Below are positions 1-12,670 of a stretch of DNA of 64,000 nucleotides, one piece after another (the stretch's first letter is position 1; the number at the start of each line of letters is the position of its first letter). This stretch comes from Prochilodus magdalenae (taxonomy: Eukaryota > Chordata > Actinopteri > Characiformes > Prochilodontidae). The stretch spans positions 964,501-1,028,500 of the forward strand of contig JAMWET010005077.1 in the NCBI GenBank assembly GCA_024036415.1. Direction: 5' to 3'. The notes beneath the pieces were generated by a model, which made no database searches, was not told where the DNA came from, and saw only the letters and a program-made list of their open reading frames with translations. Made by a program: the position numbers and the translations under genes.

Positions 1-99
1 AATCAAAATAATACTGTATGGTCTCTGACGAAAAAAAATAACACACCAAAAAATTTGTAGTTGGGATCAAAACAATGTGTGAATGTAATCATGCTATTA

Positions 100-250
100 C
101 ACTCATTATCAAGAAACAGTTGCAGTTGCCAGAAGGAATCAACCAACAGTAATGAAACTTTGGTGGGTAGGTTTCACATGTGAGACATGTGAATTATTCA
201 GAGATGGACTCAGAATGGCAGTGGGTCATCTTCAATGACAAGTCCCGCTA
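100..250 (+). mobile_element. Tc1-like element remnant, 5' part
   Basis: This is a degenerate copy of a repeat seen again at 42985-43540 (+) and 49660-50060 (-). Shared blocks include the segment around 130-160 (AGGAATCAACCAACAG) and the stretch from about 216, GGCAGTGGGTCATCTTCAATGA, which reads W-x-x-V-I-F-N-D and resembles the first DDE-region motif of Tc1-type transposases. The copy is truncated and runs into antisense transposase sequence from about position 240, so it is nested or rearranged. It has no coding capacity. Confidence 0.5.
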
Positions 251-900
251 TGAGTGGACTGAATCGTATGTTGCAGAGACTGGTGTCCCAGCTTGTCCCA
301 TTAATGCTTGACTGGCGATAAACCTGGCAACCAGGCGGGCCAAGGAAGCGTTGCAATCTGGTGGAGACATTTCTGGGAAACCCTTGCTGTATGTGGGTGA
401 ACATTAACCTGCTGAAAAAGTTCAGCCATAAGAGGCAGCACATGTGACCGCAGGATGTCCCTTGTATCACTACTAGGAGTGACAGACTATCGTGCGTGAT
501 GGCCCCCCAGATCTTTAAACCAGCAGTTGGGGCCTCTATATTCAAACCCAACCATGGTCAGATCCCAAACAGAACCAGGATTTCTCACTAAAGAGAGTAT
601 GGTTCCGGCCAGTAGCAGTCCAGCACTACAAACGAAGGCGACACTGGCCGGCTCACAATGGTGGAACCTGTAATGGGCGCTGTGACACCAAATGTCCTTC
701 TGCTAAGCTCCTGGAAATGGCCCCGGCAGAGACGGGGGTGTGTAATGAAGGTGCCACCTGTGTCTGGATGGTGGACAAGGAAAATGTGGGAGATGCTTGT
801 GCTTGTCCGCGGATCAAACAGTCCTCTTGGAGGGTGGTCTGTCTGGGCCATCCGGAGCCTGTTTGCCGTGTATGCGTGCCCTCATGTAACCATACCATAT
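190..900 (-). pseudogene. Tc1/mariner-type transposase pseudogene
   Basis: Read on the minus strand, the segment shows transposase-like pieces in N-to-C order, split over different frames. Around 855-653 there is a helix-turn-helix-like stretch (PRQTTLQEDCLIRGQA, then VSAGAISRSLAEGHLVSQRP). Around 610-560 there is a piece resembling the F-S-D-E-S-x-F-x-L-G-S-D core (FSEKSWFCLGSDHGW). Around 540-470 comes W-G-A-I-x-x-D-S, and near 380 a piece containing IQQ. Frameshifts and stops separate them, so it is dead. The assignment rests on motif order as I know it from Tc1 transposases. No terminal inverted repeats could be matched. Confidence 0.6.
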
Positions 901-1729
901 CTGTTATCCTTTACATATCTGCTTGTAGCATAACTGCATGTTGAGTTTTGCAGCAATCCGACATTCTATCTGGCTGCGTTATTTATTTATTTATTTAGTC
1001 ATTGGGTGTATAATACAAACAATATATCTATGTTCTTTTGACATTTACCTCTTTGTTGCATGGTGTTGCCATATGGCAGCAATAAGATTTTTTTCCTATT
1101 TTTCTATAAAAATATAAAAGTCTTTTTTAACTGTTGTTGGAAACTCAAGGCTTTATGGGTCAAATGTAATACTTTGCCTCATCATACTCTCCACATAGTG
1201 AGGTCTAGTGTCTCTTTTTATAAATAAACCTGGTTTTGTGTTGTACATTATACATAAAATAATCAAACATAAGCATAGCATTCAGTTATTATATGACTAA
1301 TAACGTCATTATTAACCTTTTATATTCCAAGTTTATGATTTCATCAATATAACTACTTTCATTTATTTATTTTTTATTCTGTGTTCAATAGGCTCTTGTT
1401 TTTGGCCACAATCACAGTGTGTTGGTCCACTGAATCGATTAGGGATTGAATTTACATTGTCATGAGTGACAACTCAACAACATTTTTTTTTCTATATTTT
1501 ACATTTTTATAAATTGTGCCATTTTGAATAAGAAACTTATTTTTTTTCAAAATTCATCCGCAATTTTTTTTACTTTTACCTAAATATGAATATTTGAATA
1601 AAATATGAATTTTCTTTCATAATATTAATATTAATATTTATTCTAGATTATTTCTAACTCCTTTGCAGAAGCACAGTACCTTAACCAACCATGTAGAAAG
1701 TGAACCTTGCATTATTCCAACTCAGGCTA
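901..1729. other. AT-rich gap without recognised genes
   Basis: The stretch is strongly AT-rich, with many poly-T and ATTTATTT runs and a short palindromic TAATATTAATATTAATATT near 1621-1640. I see no coding exon, RNA gene or clear transposon end. It may be leftover intron or flank of the broken myosin gene that follows. Confidence 0.5.
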
Positions 1730-3212
1730 GGACTGCAGCTGTCATCTGGCTGACTAATGGTCAACATGACCCGGACCTGATGAAGGAGCAGCTGGAGCAG
1801 CAGGGCAAGACGGGAAAAGCAGCAGCTCATCTCCAAGCTCAACTCCAAGGTGACTACCTGGAGGACCAAACAGGAGATTGATGCCATCCACAAAACTGAT
1901 GACATGGAGGAGACTAAATCAGCAGATTGACGCTTTATGTAAGATTTAGATAACACAAAATCCAAGCCCAGTTTATAAATCTGTCTCTATACAAGAATTA
2001 CTACATTAATTTACTTTAATAATAAATAGTATTTAAAAGACAACCTCAGTATCTGACTCCCAACCAGGACATGGTTAAAGATCACCTCTACTACTACAAA
2101 CTTTTTCACTACAAACAAAATTCAATTTGGTTTTATTTAAATACCATTTTATTTAAATAGTTTCATCACAACAGTGCACATATTTCTGCTAGCTCTCCTT
2201 CCCCTGTCCTATTCTTAAGATGGTAACTGACTGTGAAGCCTTTCTCTCTTCACTTTAGTCCAATGCTGCTGCTGCAGCCCTTGACGAGAAGCAGAAGGCT
2301 TTGACAATATGACTGGGGAGTGAAGCCAAAAGTGCAAGCAACTGCAGCTTGAGCTGGAGATTTCCCAAAAGGAATGCTGCTCCTACAGGTATACAAATTT
2401 AAGACGCCCTATAAGAAATCACTTGAACACCTGGAAACTGTCATGATACATAACAGCCCCTTCTGGTAGGATGACATGCTAATAAGACATGATCGGGTGT
2501 AAGGCCAGCTAAGCCCAGCACTGTTAATATATATGTACTATATAATACCTTCTCTTCAGACTATGTAAAGTGTCTGTGTGTATTCACCCTCTGTCTGAAA
2601 TGCCTGTGTCTCCAAGCCCTGCCTCCCAATAAGCCCAGTGTGCTCTTATTGTTCAGCTTGTCCACTCTATACTGATTGGTTGACTGCCAAAATGGCATCC
2701 TGCTGCAGGTGCTGCCCCTTCATTGCTGTGGCTATTCTTACAATGGTGTCGGCTTTGCAGTATCAGACCCAGAGTTGACCCGGAGGCCGATCCTGACAGA
2801 CAGGTAGAACAAGCTGGTATACTTGAGCCACCTTTGCAAACTAGACTGGAGTAGGATGTTTCATAGAAGTTCCTTTTTTTTAGTTCTCTGTGTGTTGGGA
2901 GGGTGTGCCAACTTTGCCGGTAAGTCGGCAATAAGGATTATGCCATAAGGTGATGTCACTCTGTCACAGAGAAAAGAGCTGGAAATTCCATTGAGGCATT
3001 TCTTCTTCTAGCATTTACTTTGTGCTTTATTACTGCACCAACTGTTTACATGCACAAATAGCTACATCACACATTAAAGGCAAGATAAAAAATAGAATAG
3101 AATAATAAGTACCTTTTAATTAAAATCACTGTATTTAAGGAAGGATAGAGATAATGAGAGAGATAATGTTCAGTTAGCATTTTGAAAAACTGCTGTGCTA
3201 AACTAAAATCAA

Positions 3213-3375
3213 AATCAAAATGAGCTTTATTGTCATACAGACTTCACAACAGGAGTGCATAGCTAAATGAGATTGCGTTTCTCTAATCTCCAATGTGCAA
3301 GTGCAAACATAACAGTGCAGTAACATAACAGTGCAGATGAGACATAAGTATAAATATAGAAGGGGTGGGGGAAAG
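3213..3375. repeat. interspersed repeat in pseudogene intron
   Basis: The block starting GAGCTTTATTGTCATACAG and running through AATGAGATTGCGTTT and the repeated AACATAACAGTGCAG looks like a common fish interspersed repeat with a TTTATTGTCAT motif at one end. The unit ACATAACAGTGCAG occurs twice in tandem near 3306-3335. Class unknown. The AT-rich sequence to about 3790 holds nothing else I recognise. Confidence 0.45.
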
Positions 3376-4161
3376 TAACAAATAGGAAATTACACTTTGC
3401 AGTTACAGAAATATTGCACTTTGTATAGAAAAATATGTTTCCAAGTGACAATATTATTGCACCCTGTAACGTAATATAAACATAACACTGTAGTTGTAAA
3501 CTTGAGTGCTTGATTATAATAAACACTGAGATTATTACACATAAATTAGCATTAATAAAATTAATATGTAATATAATAATTAAAAATAATAACAATTAAT
3601 ATAGAAATTACTGTAGTATATTTTTAATCACCAATCTTTCAGTCATCGCTATTAGTACATGCATATGTTTGTGGCTCCCTGGGTCAATTTTGTTGGTTTT
3701 CTAAGCAAAGCTAGGAACGCATCCTTCTATATTGCGTTCAAGCTTTGCATATGGCCATGCTTTTCTAATACTATACTTTCTAACACTCTCCACAGGCAGC
3801 CCACAGTATGATCGACCAAACTGAAGGCTTTAGCCTGTAGATAAGACCTGAAATTTCATGGAGCAGCTGGGTGAGGGTGGAAATAGTATTCTCAAGCTGC
3901 AGAAAGCTAAGAAGAAGTTGGATCATGAGAAGGATGAGCTGTTGATAGCCCTGGAGGAGACAGAAGCCTCTCTGGAGGAATAACAAAGGATCTGTTCAAC
4001 AATGACACCACTGAATATGTATTTTTGTTGTGTAAGAACTGAGATGAGTAATTCTGATTCTAAGCACCTTGGCCTGATGTGCATAAAAAACAGCTCTCTG
4101 GTGCCTTTTTATGAAGGTTGAGGTAGGTGTGATGGTCCGAGTCCAGCTGGAGCTGGCTCAG

Positions 4162-6126
4162 GTAAAATCAGATGCTGATTGCAGAATTCATGGGAATTTA
4201 TAATCACAAGGTTAGAAATCGTAAAACAATGCAAAGACGGAACCTTGCTGTTTGTTAAAAACATGACACTTAATCAAGTCTGGAGGAACGAGGGATCTCT
4301 TTATCTCATTTTCATCTCTTGATTGTCATGGTTCTTTCCAAGAGGAACCATTAGCGGGTCACTGCCTAGAGGTCAAAGGTCTAGCCCTAAAGAAAGAAGA
4401 AAAATATGAAGGCTGGTCCTAACGAGTCAGAGATCTAGCTGGACCACTGGAAGTACAACAGCAAGGTGGTCAGAGCTCTTACGTCAAGTGTGACACATAC
4501 TACCATAATGATAAACCTTTCTCACAGGTGTGAAATAACCCTGGGAAAGCATAAGGGATGGTATTCCACTATATACAAATATCCAAACTCAGTGATGTTT
4601 TTACTGGTGCTGCTTAAGTAACGCCCTATTTGGATGGGATTGGTTTCTCATGGCAGGGTGGTGTAAGGTAATTATTACACTGTGCAACAACTTTTTTATT
4701 CCTGGTATTTATGTATTACATTCCGATTGTTATGTGTAAAACAAACAGCTCTGTTTATCTCAGTTTCTGTGACCAGGACAATTCAATGAAGAAAACATAT
4801 TCATGTCAACTCATTGCTTAGTAAAGTGTAAGTTATTAACACAGCGCATAAAACATATCATAATATATATTTTGATAGAACATCAAAACTTGATACCAGC
4901 ACATGAAATACGGTGCCCATGGTTTGTCTTGATCCAAAGACAAATTGGCTTGTAAGGTCTGAAATGGTCATTACAGCAAGAAGTCTTGGTTTGGATATTG
5001 TGGATTTGTGAGTTTTTCTAACCATATCATACAAATTTACATATTTATATCATAAACACCGGCTCAGAATGAGGACCCAGTTTTATATCCCTGTCCTGAT
5101 TTCATTGCCCATGCTTTCTGGACACAATTTTCAAGATGGATGAATCACATGTCTTAGATTTGTCAATCAATAACACTGGTACAGTAAAACGTAAACATAT
5201 TCACAAACAACTTCATAATTGATCATAATTGATCATAATTTATGGAATCCATCTCAAACTAGATGTGTAAAGATAACACCTTTCTTTGCATCCTTTTATA
5301 ATTAAACCATTAAAAACTGCATAGAGAATATTTAATGTCTTATAGTTTCAACATTTGCATCTCATAATTTCCGGTTACAGTTACCCTATGGTTTTCCACA
5401 CATTGTGTGCAATTACACATTTCCACCAGCGAGGTCTTCAAAGCCCCAAACGTAAACTGTGCAGTTTTGTTTGGATGTTCAAATAAGCAAGGTAAAAAAA
5501 AAAGTTATTTATCATTTTGCAATTGTGTTAAAATATGTGTCTTATATGTGATGTATAAGATGTGTAATGGCTCAGTTAATGTGAGGATGAGTGTATTACC
5601 CAACTAGAACCCATCTTTTCCGGAAGAGCTTTTAATAAAACAACTATTAAACCAAATATGCTGCCATTGAAGCATCAGTGCTGCTGTGGCAAGCAAGCTA
5701 CCAGCCAGCCAACACTGAAGTAGCCAGCCAACAAGGGACCCCCAAACACCACTGCTTTCACAATACTTACCGTCTAAATAAATAAGCTTACAGTGTTTAT
5801 AGCAACAGCAGGCAAACTTATTTATTAGTAGGGATCTTTGCTGGCTTTACCATCAAGTGTCTACAAACAGGTGACCAGAGGAATAGAGAGGTTGTCCATG
5901 GGCCTTATTAGGAAGATGTATTCCACATGTTTTTCTGAATGTGTTCTGAATATGATACCATTATATATTCTAACAGAATAGATTATGTAACACATTTAGA
6001 ACAGTCTATTCAGTATTTAGCCGACCGCCCAACTCTGGACATACTATAGCATAGTGTAGCGACAGTAAACAAACTACAGTTCCACCTTAAAACATTCCAA
6101 TCTAACCTCGTCTTTCTGTTCGACAG
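4162..6126. other. non-coding interval inside the myosin pseudogene
   Basis: This gap separates pseudo-exons at 4131-4161 and 6127-6324. A small tandem duplication of AATTGATCAT lies near 5218-5238. No further myosin tail segment could be recognised, although roughly one exon's worth of tail sequence should lie here in a normal gene. It may be deleted or decayed past recognition. Confidence 0.4.
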
Positions 6127-6322
6127 CATATACAGATGGATGAAGAGGCACGACTACACGAGGAGCTGAGGAAGCAGTACAGCCTGCAGCAATGATGGCT
6201 CCGCCTGCTGCAGACAGAGATGGAGAAGATGCGCCACAGCCTGGAAGCCTCAGAGCACTCCAGGACACTCATTGAGCAGGAGCTGGTGGATGTGGTTGAG
6301 CAGCATAATGAGCTTAATGAGC

Positions 6323-6437
<115 letters not shown>

Positions 6438-6829
6438 TAGTAATAATGCTAAAATGACAAAAAACTGCACCAACAGTAATCTATCTTTAATTTGTACCAT
6501 CTGAATATGAACATATTTAGCCCCTGTAATATTCATCAGATTCATCTGGATCACAAATGTGCTGTGTCATAATTTTAAAATAAAAAAAAAATTTGAAAAT
6601 ATTCTGTGGCAAAATTTACAAATGCTGTTCACATATATTTAAGCTTTGTTGATCTTTAATACTGATTAACAATATTACCTAATGAGCAGTAAATAATTTA
6701 AAAGTCCATCTTTTCTTGATGAAAGACCCCTTAATTTAGGTTCCACTGGTCCGACTGTGAATATGAATGCATAAAGTTTAAAGAGCATTCTATGAAAATT
6801 AGAGCTAAAGCGCTGAGAGGAATGTTACT

Positions 6830-7222
6830 GTCACATCTCTCTGTCTGTCTGATCTTCTGTTAATGTCAAAAAATGCTCCCTCTGGTTGCTTCATGCTCCA
6901 CCCTGGCTCCACCCACTCCCACACCTGATGATGATTAGTACTCATTTGGACTTGCATTAAGACCCCTTTGTTTGCCCTGCCTGTTGTGAAGTCTCTGTTT
7001 TTCCCTTTGTTAGTTCTGAGCCTGCTTTCCCTTCGTGAATCCTAGCCGTGTTTCCTTTCAGCTCTTGTTCTTTTTGTTTTGTAGTGTTTGTCTTCAGTTC
7101 TTGACCCTTGTGTTGTTTCTGCTATTGTCTCTCTATTTATGGACATGTCTTTATTGATACCCACCTGTGTTTTGACCCCTGAACCACTATGCACTTGCAT
7201 CCCGCCTCAACCACTCCGTTAC
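6830..7222 (+). mobile_element. possible retroelement 3' tail
   Basis: Pyrimidine-rich text with the progression CTGCCTGTTG, CCTTTGTTAG, TTTATGGACATG, CACTTGCATCCCGCCTC and a terminal CCGTTACAG resembles the 3' ends of fish non-LTR retroelements that I have seen written this way. There is no reverse transcriptase here and I saw no target-site duplication, so the class is a guess. Confidence 0.35.
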
Positions 7223-7249
7223 AGTCACACAGGTTGCCTAGATAGGGAT

Positions 7250-7665
7250 GTTCGGGGACAGGGACTTGTGAGGGAAGCCACAGAAACCCCAACCATCACT
7301 CTAAAGGAGCTTCAGAGTTCACTGGCTAAAACTGAGTGAGGGTGCACCAGTCACTGATATCAAGAGCTCTGAACACAGCTGGCCTGTATGGGGTGGCTGG
7401 GAAAAAGCCATCACAATCAGTCCAGAAACAGCCTCTAGGTCAACGCGACACAGGAGCACCTGCAAAACAAGAAGGTGAATGTTTTACAGTGGTCAATCAC
7501 ATTGGATCAAGAGCCTAAACCGTGTAAACCGTCTGCAGCATGCTTTGTCTGCAAGCATCATCCAACCAACCAGAATAGAGTGGAGCAAATCTCCCATGAA
7601 GCAAACCACTCCCAAACACTATGCGGTGCTGTTGGAAAAATAAAGACCTTAGGCTGTAATTGTAA
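7250..7665 (+). pseudogene. internally deleted Tc1-like transposase
   Basis: The first part carries a second helix-turn-helix-like piece of Tc1 transposases (PTITLKELQSSLAKT, then in the next frame HQSLISRALNTAGLYG). The last part, from about 7475, resembles the C-terminal end: NVLQW, where live copies have a W-P-x-x-S-P-D-L-N-P motif, then HHPTNQNRVEQISHEANHSQ and TLCGAVGKIKTL. The central catalytic region is missing and a frameshift lies near 7336. This is a different Tc1 lineage from the copies at 190-900 and 34050-34400. It is inserted between myosin pseudo-exons. Confidence 0.6.
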
Positions 7666-9121
7666 ACTTAGGGTAGACCAATTACTAGACTGAAGACACA
7701 TTTTCATTTTGGTTTTAATGATCTGCTGATAAATTATTGAATTTGGACTATAAATATTATTTTTATATTTATCATTTTATATTTTATTAATAACTTATAT
7801 ATTTGTTTGCAATAAACCTTTTATCTGTGTCAGTCTCATTTTGATCTAAATAAATCTGTCGGTTTCAGTGGGTAAAATGCTTTTTTCAAAGCGCTGTATA
7901 TTAGTGTTCAGCATGCACCCTCTCTAGAACCAACGTTTAATTGTTATCCAGATTAAAATGAAAGCAGACCAGACTCAACTGCCAGGAAGAGCTGATCAGC
8001 GAGTTCTCTGCTGCTGATGAAAAAGCCAAGAAGGCTGCCACAGATGTGAGTACTGGACTCATCCCCGGGAACATCTCCAGAGGAATTCAAACACCCATAA
8101 ACCAGATTAAAAAGAAGACTTAAATGGGTTCTTCATCGTTTTCCAGGCAACTCATATGGCAGACGAACTCCATCAAGAGCAAGACCACTGTATTCATCAG
8201 AAGAAGATAAAGGAGAACCGCAAGTTCACAATCAGGAACCTGGCAGAAACATACCATTCAAAAACTGGAAGCCAGTCCCAAATACATCTCTGTCTCACGC
8301 ATTAAGACTCTTTCCATCTTCTTATCACTTTATTTCATTACCACTTTCAAACAGGAAAACAAAAGGTTAGGGCTCTTACTTTCAGGACTGTTTAAAAACC
8401 CAGCCTTTCTGTCATAATGAAGAAAAACAAAACAGGTTATTCAAATATACAGAAATCCAAATTCATCTTAGAAGCAAAACTGTACTACAAAAGCACTGCA
8501 TGAGATAACCAGCTCAGCAGGTCAACATTAACAAACCACCACTATAACATGCAAAGTTTTAGATTCGAAGATTCAAAGCCTTTCCCATAGAAGGCTAAGC
8601 ATAGAATTCATATTTATGTCACGTATGGTATTCAAGTTGTTACTAAACAATGTTATTGTATTACACAGTACCCACTACAAAACACTGCATTACTCATTCA
8701 CTCCAGTGATTACAGTCATTCGTCACGCTTCTCATTCCATCACTTTTGTGTTACTCTGCAGCATCTCCTGTATTGTGACATAATTACCAGCTAACAATAA
8801 TTTATAACATTAAACCACACATATGCCCCCAAGTCACCACAAATCCCTATCCTAATAAGGAGGACATACACAAGTGACCCAGTGACGTATGTGTCACAAG
8901 CCTTTAAAAAACTCTGTAAAGTTCTTAATACAGCTTTATCCTTCACCTGAATCCATGGAGTCCCTGAGTGACCTATACCAAACATCCTGGATGCAGTCAC
9001 ATGACAGTTGGTGAACATATGAGCTCAATTAGAAAATGGCGATGTGCTTAGTGCAGTTAAAGTGTTGTTTTTCTACCTGTAAAGTTTCAACCCATAAGAG
9101 CTCTAATGTTCTGATAACTTG

Positions 9122-9395
9122 CTCTATATTACATATACCCATATTCTATATTACATATACCCATAATCTATATTACATATACCCATATTTACCCATAATC
9201 TATATTACATATACCCATATTCTATATTACATATACCCATATTCTATATTACATATACCCATATTCTATATTACATATACCCATAATCTATATTACATAT
9301 ACCCATATTCTATATTACATATACCCATATTCTATATTACATATACCCATATTCTATATTACATGTGCCCATATTCTATATTATGTATACCCATT
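9122..9395. repeat. 22-bp AT-rich minisatellite
   Basis: The unit CTATATTACATATACCCATATT is repeated about twelve times. One recurrent variant ends ATAA in place of ATAT, and one slipped copy lies near 9185-9195. The open frame through it (Tyr/Ile/Pro-rich) is a by-product of the repeat. Confidence 0.95.
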
Positions 9396-9959
9396 CTGAT
9401 GCCATTTCTAGAACACTATGATGGAATAGCAGTTATGAAATTATTGTTTTTGTGACATATGCTATCAGTATTATGACTCTATAATACTTACAGAAGACGC
9501 CATGTGACCTCTTTGTCACAATAAGACTGATGTTTTATGATCCTATAACTGATCCTTTATTATTTTCTCTTAAGGGGAAACGGCTCTGGGCTCTTATGGG
9601 ATAAACTACCACAAAGCCAACAATAAATATCTATTTGTTTTTAAAACACTGCTACCATTCCTCCACCTCTACTAGAAACAAATACCTAGTAACCACAGTA
9701 AGGGAGACAAAGTGCATAACATGCTGCTCAATGCTCGATTTCTATTGGTAATATGTGGAATCTAACACTACTTTCAAAAGGGGTTTTAACTTTATCAGAA
9801 AAAAAAAACAGTTTCCATCTTTAAGGCACCAAATGAAAACTAGATGTCTTCAAAGTCAAATTACAAAATGTTTCTACGCACGATGAAGACTCAGAGATGC
9901 AAAATTGATGCTGATTTTCTAAGGCTGAGGACAAAATGAGGATCTTGCCACTCTCTGTG

Positions 9960-10035
9960 AGCTAATGTAACCAAGGACAAATCCCCTGTATGTGCGAACA
10001 TAGTGGCAAATAAAGCTTGATTCTGATTCTGAGAA
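9960..10035 (+). mobile_element. retroelement-like 3' tail fragment
   Basis: The end ...GGCAAATAAAGCTTGATTCTGATTCTGAG has the AATAAAGCTTGATTCTGATTCTGA tail that is common in fish interspersed repeats. Only the tail is present. Confidence 0.4.
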
Positions 10036-10526
10036 GCAAACAGTCAACCAGCAGAAATAATAAAAAAAATCCCAAATATAATCAGTTCATGATTATAAAC
10101 TGAACCAGATGAACATGTTCTCCCTTAGAGAAAACTGCTGCACATAAAAGCAAGATTAGCTTCAGTGACAGACTGTATGAAATTATATCATAACCAAGGA
10201 CACATTTACATCTGTCCACAAATAAAGAGCTGGCAAATGCAGATCTAAGTTTAGCCTGGCTGTCCATGTTGAAGTGTTAAGGGAGAACTCAATAGAAGAG
10301 ACAATATTTACAGTTATAAGAAGTAGACAAAGAGTGAATTGATGTGAAATGCTCACAGAGAAACATGATAGCTGATCAATCAGACTCTGAAGATCTAAAG
10401 AGTTCAATGCCATTAAATAATCCATCCCAGAAAGTCACATGAAATCATTAGTGATATGCTGCCTCATGTCTGGAACAAAGTTTTGGTAGTTTTGTAATAA
10501 AATGTGTTTGTATTTATTTCAGTCTG

Positions 10527-10800
10527 TTAAAGGTCCAGATATTCCACTATTTTACCATCATCAACATCACATATGAAATCCCAGAAGACATGTGTTGGTT
10601 CACTGGTGGGCTTGAATAGTAAATAGAATGGCTATATTTGTGTTGTATATGTGTACCCCTGGTTCCCATCACCATCACTATAAAAAAATCAGAACCGGTA
10701 AGTTTCTCTACAATGAAGCACTTTACATCAAAACACTCGGAATGAGTCTGTTTACATCTATAGGACAAAATTATTCAGGAATGGTGGAGTTCCTCTTTAA
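10527..10800. mobile_element. TTAA-flanked MITE
   Basis: The element is bounded by TTAA at 10527-10530 and 10797-10800. The left end reads TTAAAGGTCCAGATATTCCA; the right end, reverse complemented, reads TTAAAGAGGAACTCCACCAT. The inner block around 10660-10760, with TGGTTCCCATCACCATCAC and TTTACATCAAAACACTC, recurs in inverted orientation near 40845-41005 and partly at 34455-34560. The TTAA target suggests a piggyBac-type non-autonomous family, which is an inference. Confidence 0.55.
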
Positions 10801-12414
10801 GGAATGTAGTTACTTTATCGAATATGTAGCACAGTTCCCAGAAAATTATTAAATGTTGATCCTTACAGCTGGAAGGTAAATGTGCTGCTGAACAGCCATA
10901 AACTAGGTCTAGATATCTGATCATGCCTGATTCATGCTTTCAGTCTTTTCTGATCATTTTAGGTCAAGTGATTTATTGAACACACTGCACCTCTATCCTA
11001 AGACATCAGCCTGTCAGGGTAATCTCATACCAGCCAATCAGATATCAGGATGGAAAATTCAACTAATTTGATTCAACTAAATTTTAACTAATGTTTATTA
11101 ATGGTTTATGAGTAATTTGGTATGTTCTAAATTAGTCTGAATATGCATGTGTAGTTATTTCACTCATGTGCTGCTGACCAGTCTCATGTTGTTTTTGCAT
11201 TCTCCTATCGTGTGGACTGGGATTAGGAAACATTAGAGTTTCTGTTTCTCCTTAAAATGCATGTTTGTAACAAAACAAAACACTGGGATTAACTAAGTAA
11301 CACTGAAACAAACACACAAAGAGATCAAGACCTGGCACGAATAACTGAAGGCCTGTAAATAATAGCGGACTCGACACACCTGGGAACAATTACTGGGTGA
11401 GGTGGGCGGGGTTGCACACAGGTGGAAACACTAATGACAAAGCAAGCCCACAGAGGAGACAGAGGAGGAGACTGGAAAGGGCTGCTCTGGGAAACTCCCT
11501 GTTTGCCCTGCACAGGACACAGAAATGTACTGACTGCCAGGAGACAGGAAGGACTATGAGGCTGCGTCCAAAACTACATATTTCCATGCTAAATAGTATG
11601 TGCTAATGTGTTCTGTGGCCAGTGCAACACTAACAAACTTCCCTGGTCAGCTGGACAGCAGCACAAGAGCTGGAGCTATCACTATAAAGTCCTTGTGAAC
11701 TGAAAATCAGAACGCAATTTCCCAGCAGTGACACTGTTCCAGAGAGTAATTCAGTATTAGAGAGGAACTCTGAGCTCAGAGCGTTTTATTTGATGATAGG
11801 TGGGAGACTTGTCTGATTGGTCAGTACTGTGTTTGAGCTAGAGGCCTTGTGAAGAGCCTTCTGGGAGAGCACCGGACTTGCTATGACTGAGACTTTAAAG
11901 CTGTAAATAGTTGTTATCGTAGCTTAAATGTGGTGTGTGTTTGTGTGTCTAGCATGCATGGACAGGACATGGCTGTTGCTGACCTTCCTGGTCCCCGGCT
12001 ATGTAGCGTTTTTTCCACTTCACTTTACTTGTATTCAATATGACAGCATTTGCTAAAATCGCAACACTGAACAAAATCGTTAATGAACTTGTTTTGCTTT
12101 TTTAATATTTTGCTCTCGTTGAGGAGCAGTTAAATAAAAAAGTATCCAATTTTTCTAGAACTGTGTCGTGTTGCTGCCAGCAAATTGTGGTCTCACTGGA
12201 TCTCCGATAAGCATGCAAATGTGGAAGAAAAAATCTGGTAAATGTTAAGTTGTATGTGAGTCAAAAGTGGCCCCCATTACAAGATATTAATTTGGCCCAC
12301 ATGTCCTCCTTCAGGTCTGGGTCCAAAACAATCTGCATCTATGGGTCAATACTACTAGATATCTTCATCAGCAAATTCAGATTTTGAATTTAAAATTATT
12401 TGGATTTGTGTTTT
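10801..12414. other. gap between the myosin remnant and arpc1a, right part
   Basis: No gene was recognised. The segment 11330-11520 contains purine-rich text (ACACACCTGGGAACAATTAC, GGAGACAGAGGAGGAGACTGG) that looks like an antisense retroelement tail. The remainder is unremarkable. Confidence 0.4.
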
Positions 12415-12670
12415 GCACATAGATGAATTTGTTAAATGCATTTAACCAATCCGTGAAGTGAAACAGCCACATACACACAAACTAGTGAACACACAGTAGT
12501 GGGCAGTGAGCACACTAGTCTGGAGTGGTGGGCAGCTCTATCCACAGCACTCAGGGAGCAGTTGGGGATTAGGTAGCTTACTTAGGGGAATTTCAGTCAC
12601 GTCATTATGGTTCAGGGAATTAAACTGGTGGCTCTCTGGTCACATGACTGGTTCCCTTACCTTCAGCCCC
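12415..12670 (+). repeat. fish interspersed repeat (CAGTGAGCACAC family)
   Basis: The order AACCAATCCGTGAAGTGAAA, CTAGTGAACACACAGTAGTG, GGCAGTGAGCACAC, GGTGGGCAGCTCTATCCACA, GGAGCAGTTGGGGATTAGG, then TTCAGTCACGTC and GGTGGCTCTCTGGTCAC is that of a repeat very common in otophysan fishes. I do not know its class. It is one of the few hints of lineage in the window. A TTAA-bounded segment at about 12712-13020 may be a further MITE. Confidence 0.55.

Larger units (their letters stand above)
8264..10526. other. gap between the myosin remnant and arpc1a, left part
   Basis: No gene was found. Contents are ordinary AT-rich sequence, the 22-bp minisatellite at 9122-9395 and a short retro-like tail near 9960-10035. 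The terminal exons of the myosin tail, which should follow 8263, are not recognisable here. Confidence 0.5.

Noticed and set aside
519..944. Cys-rich open frame on the plus strand, about 140 codons, resembling a secreted protein
   Set aside because: The opposite strand of the same segment carries transposase motifs in the right order (helix-turn-helix, FSEKSWFCLGSD, WGAI), so the Cys-rich frame is a shadow.
9036..9455. 139-codon frame with repeated YYIYPYS units, looking like a repeat protein
   Set aside because: It is a direct read-through of the 22-bp minisatellite; no recognisable gene structure accompanies it.
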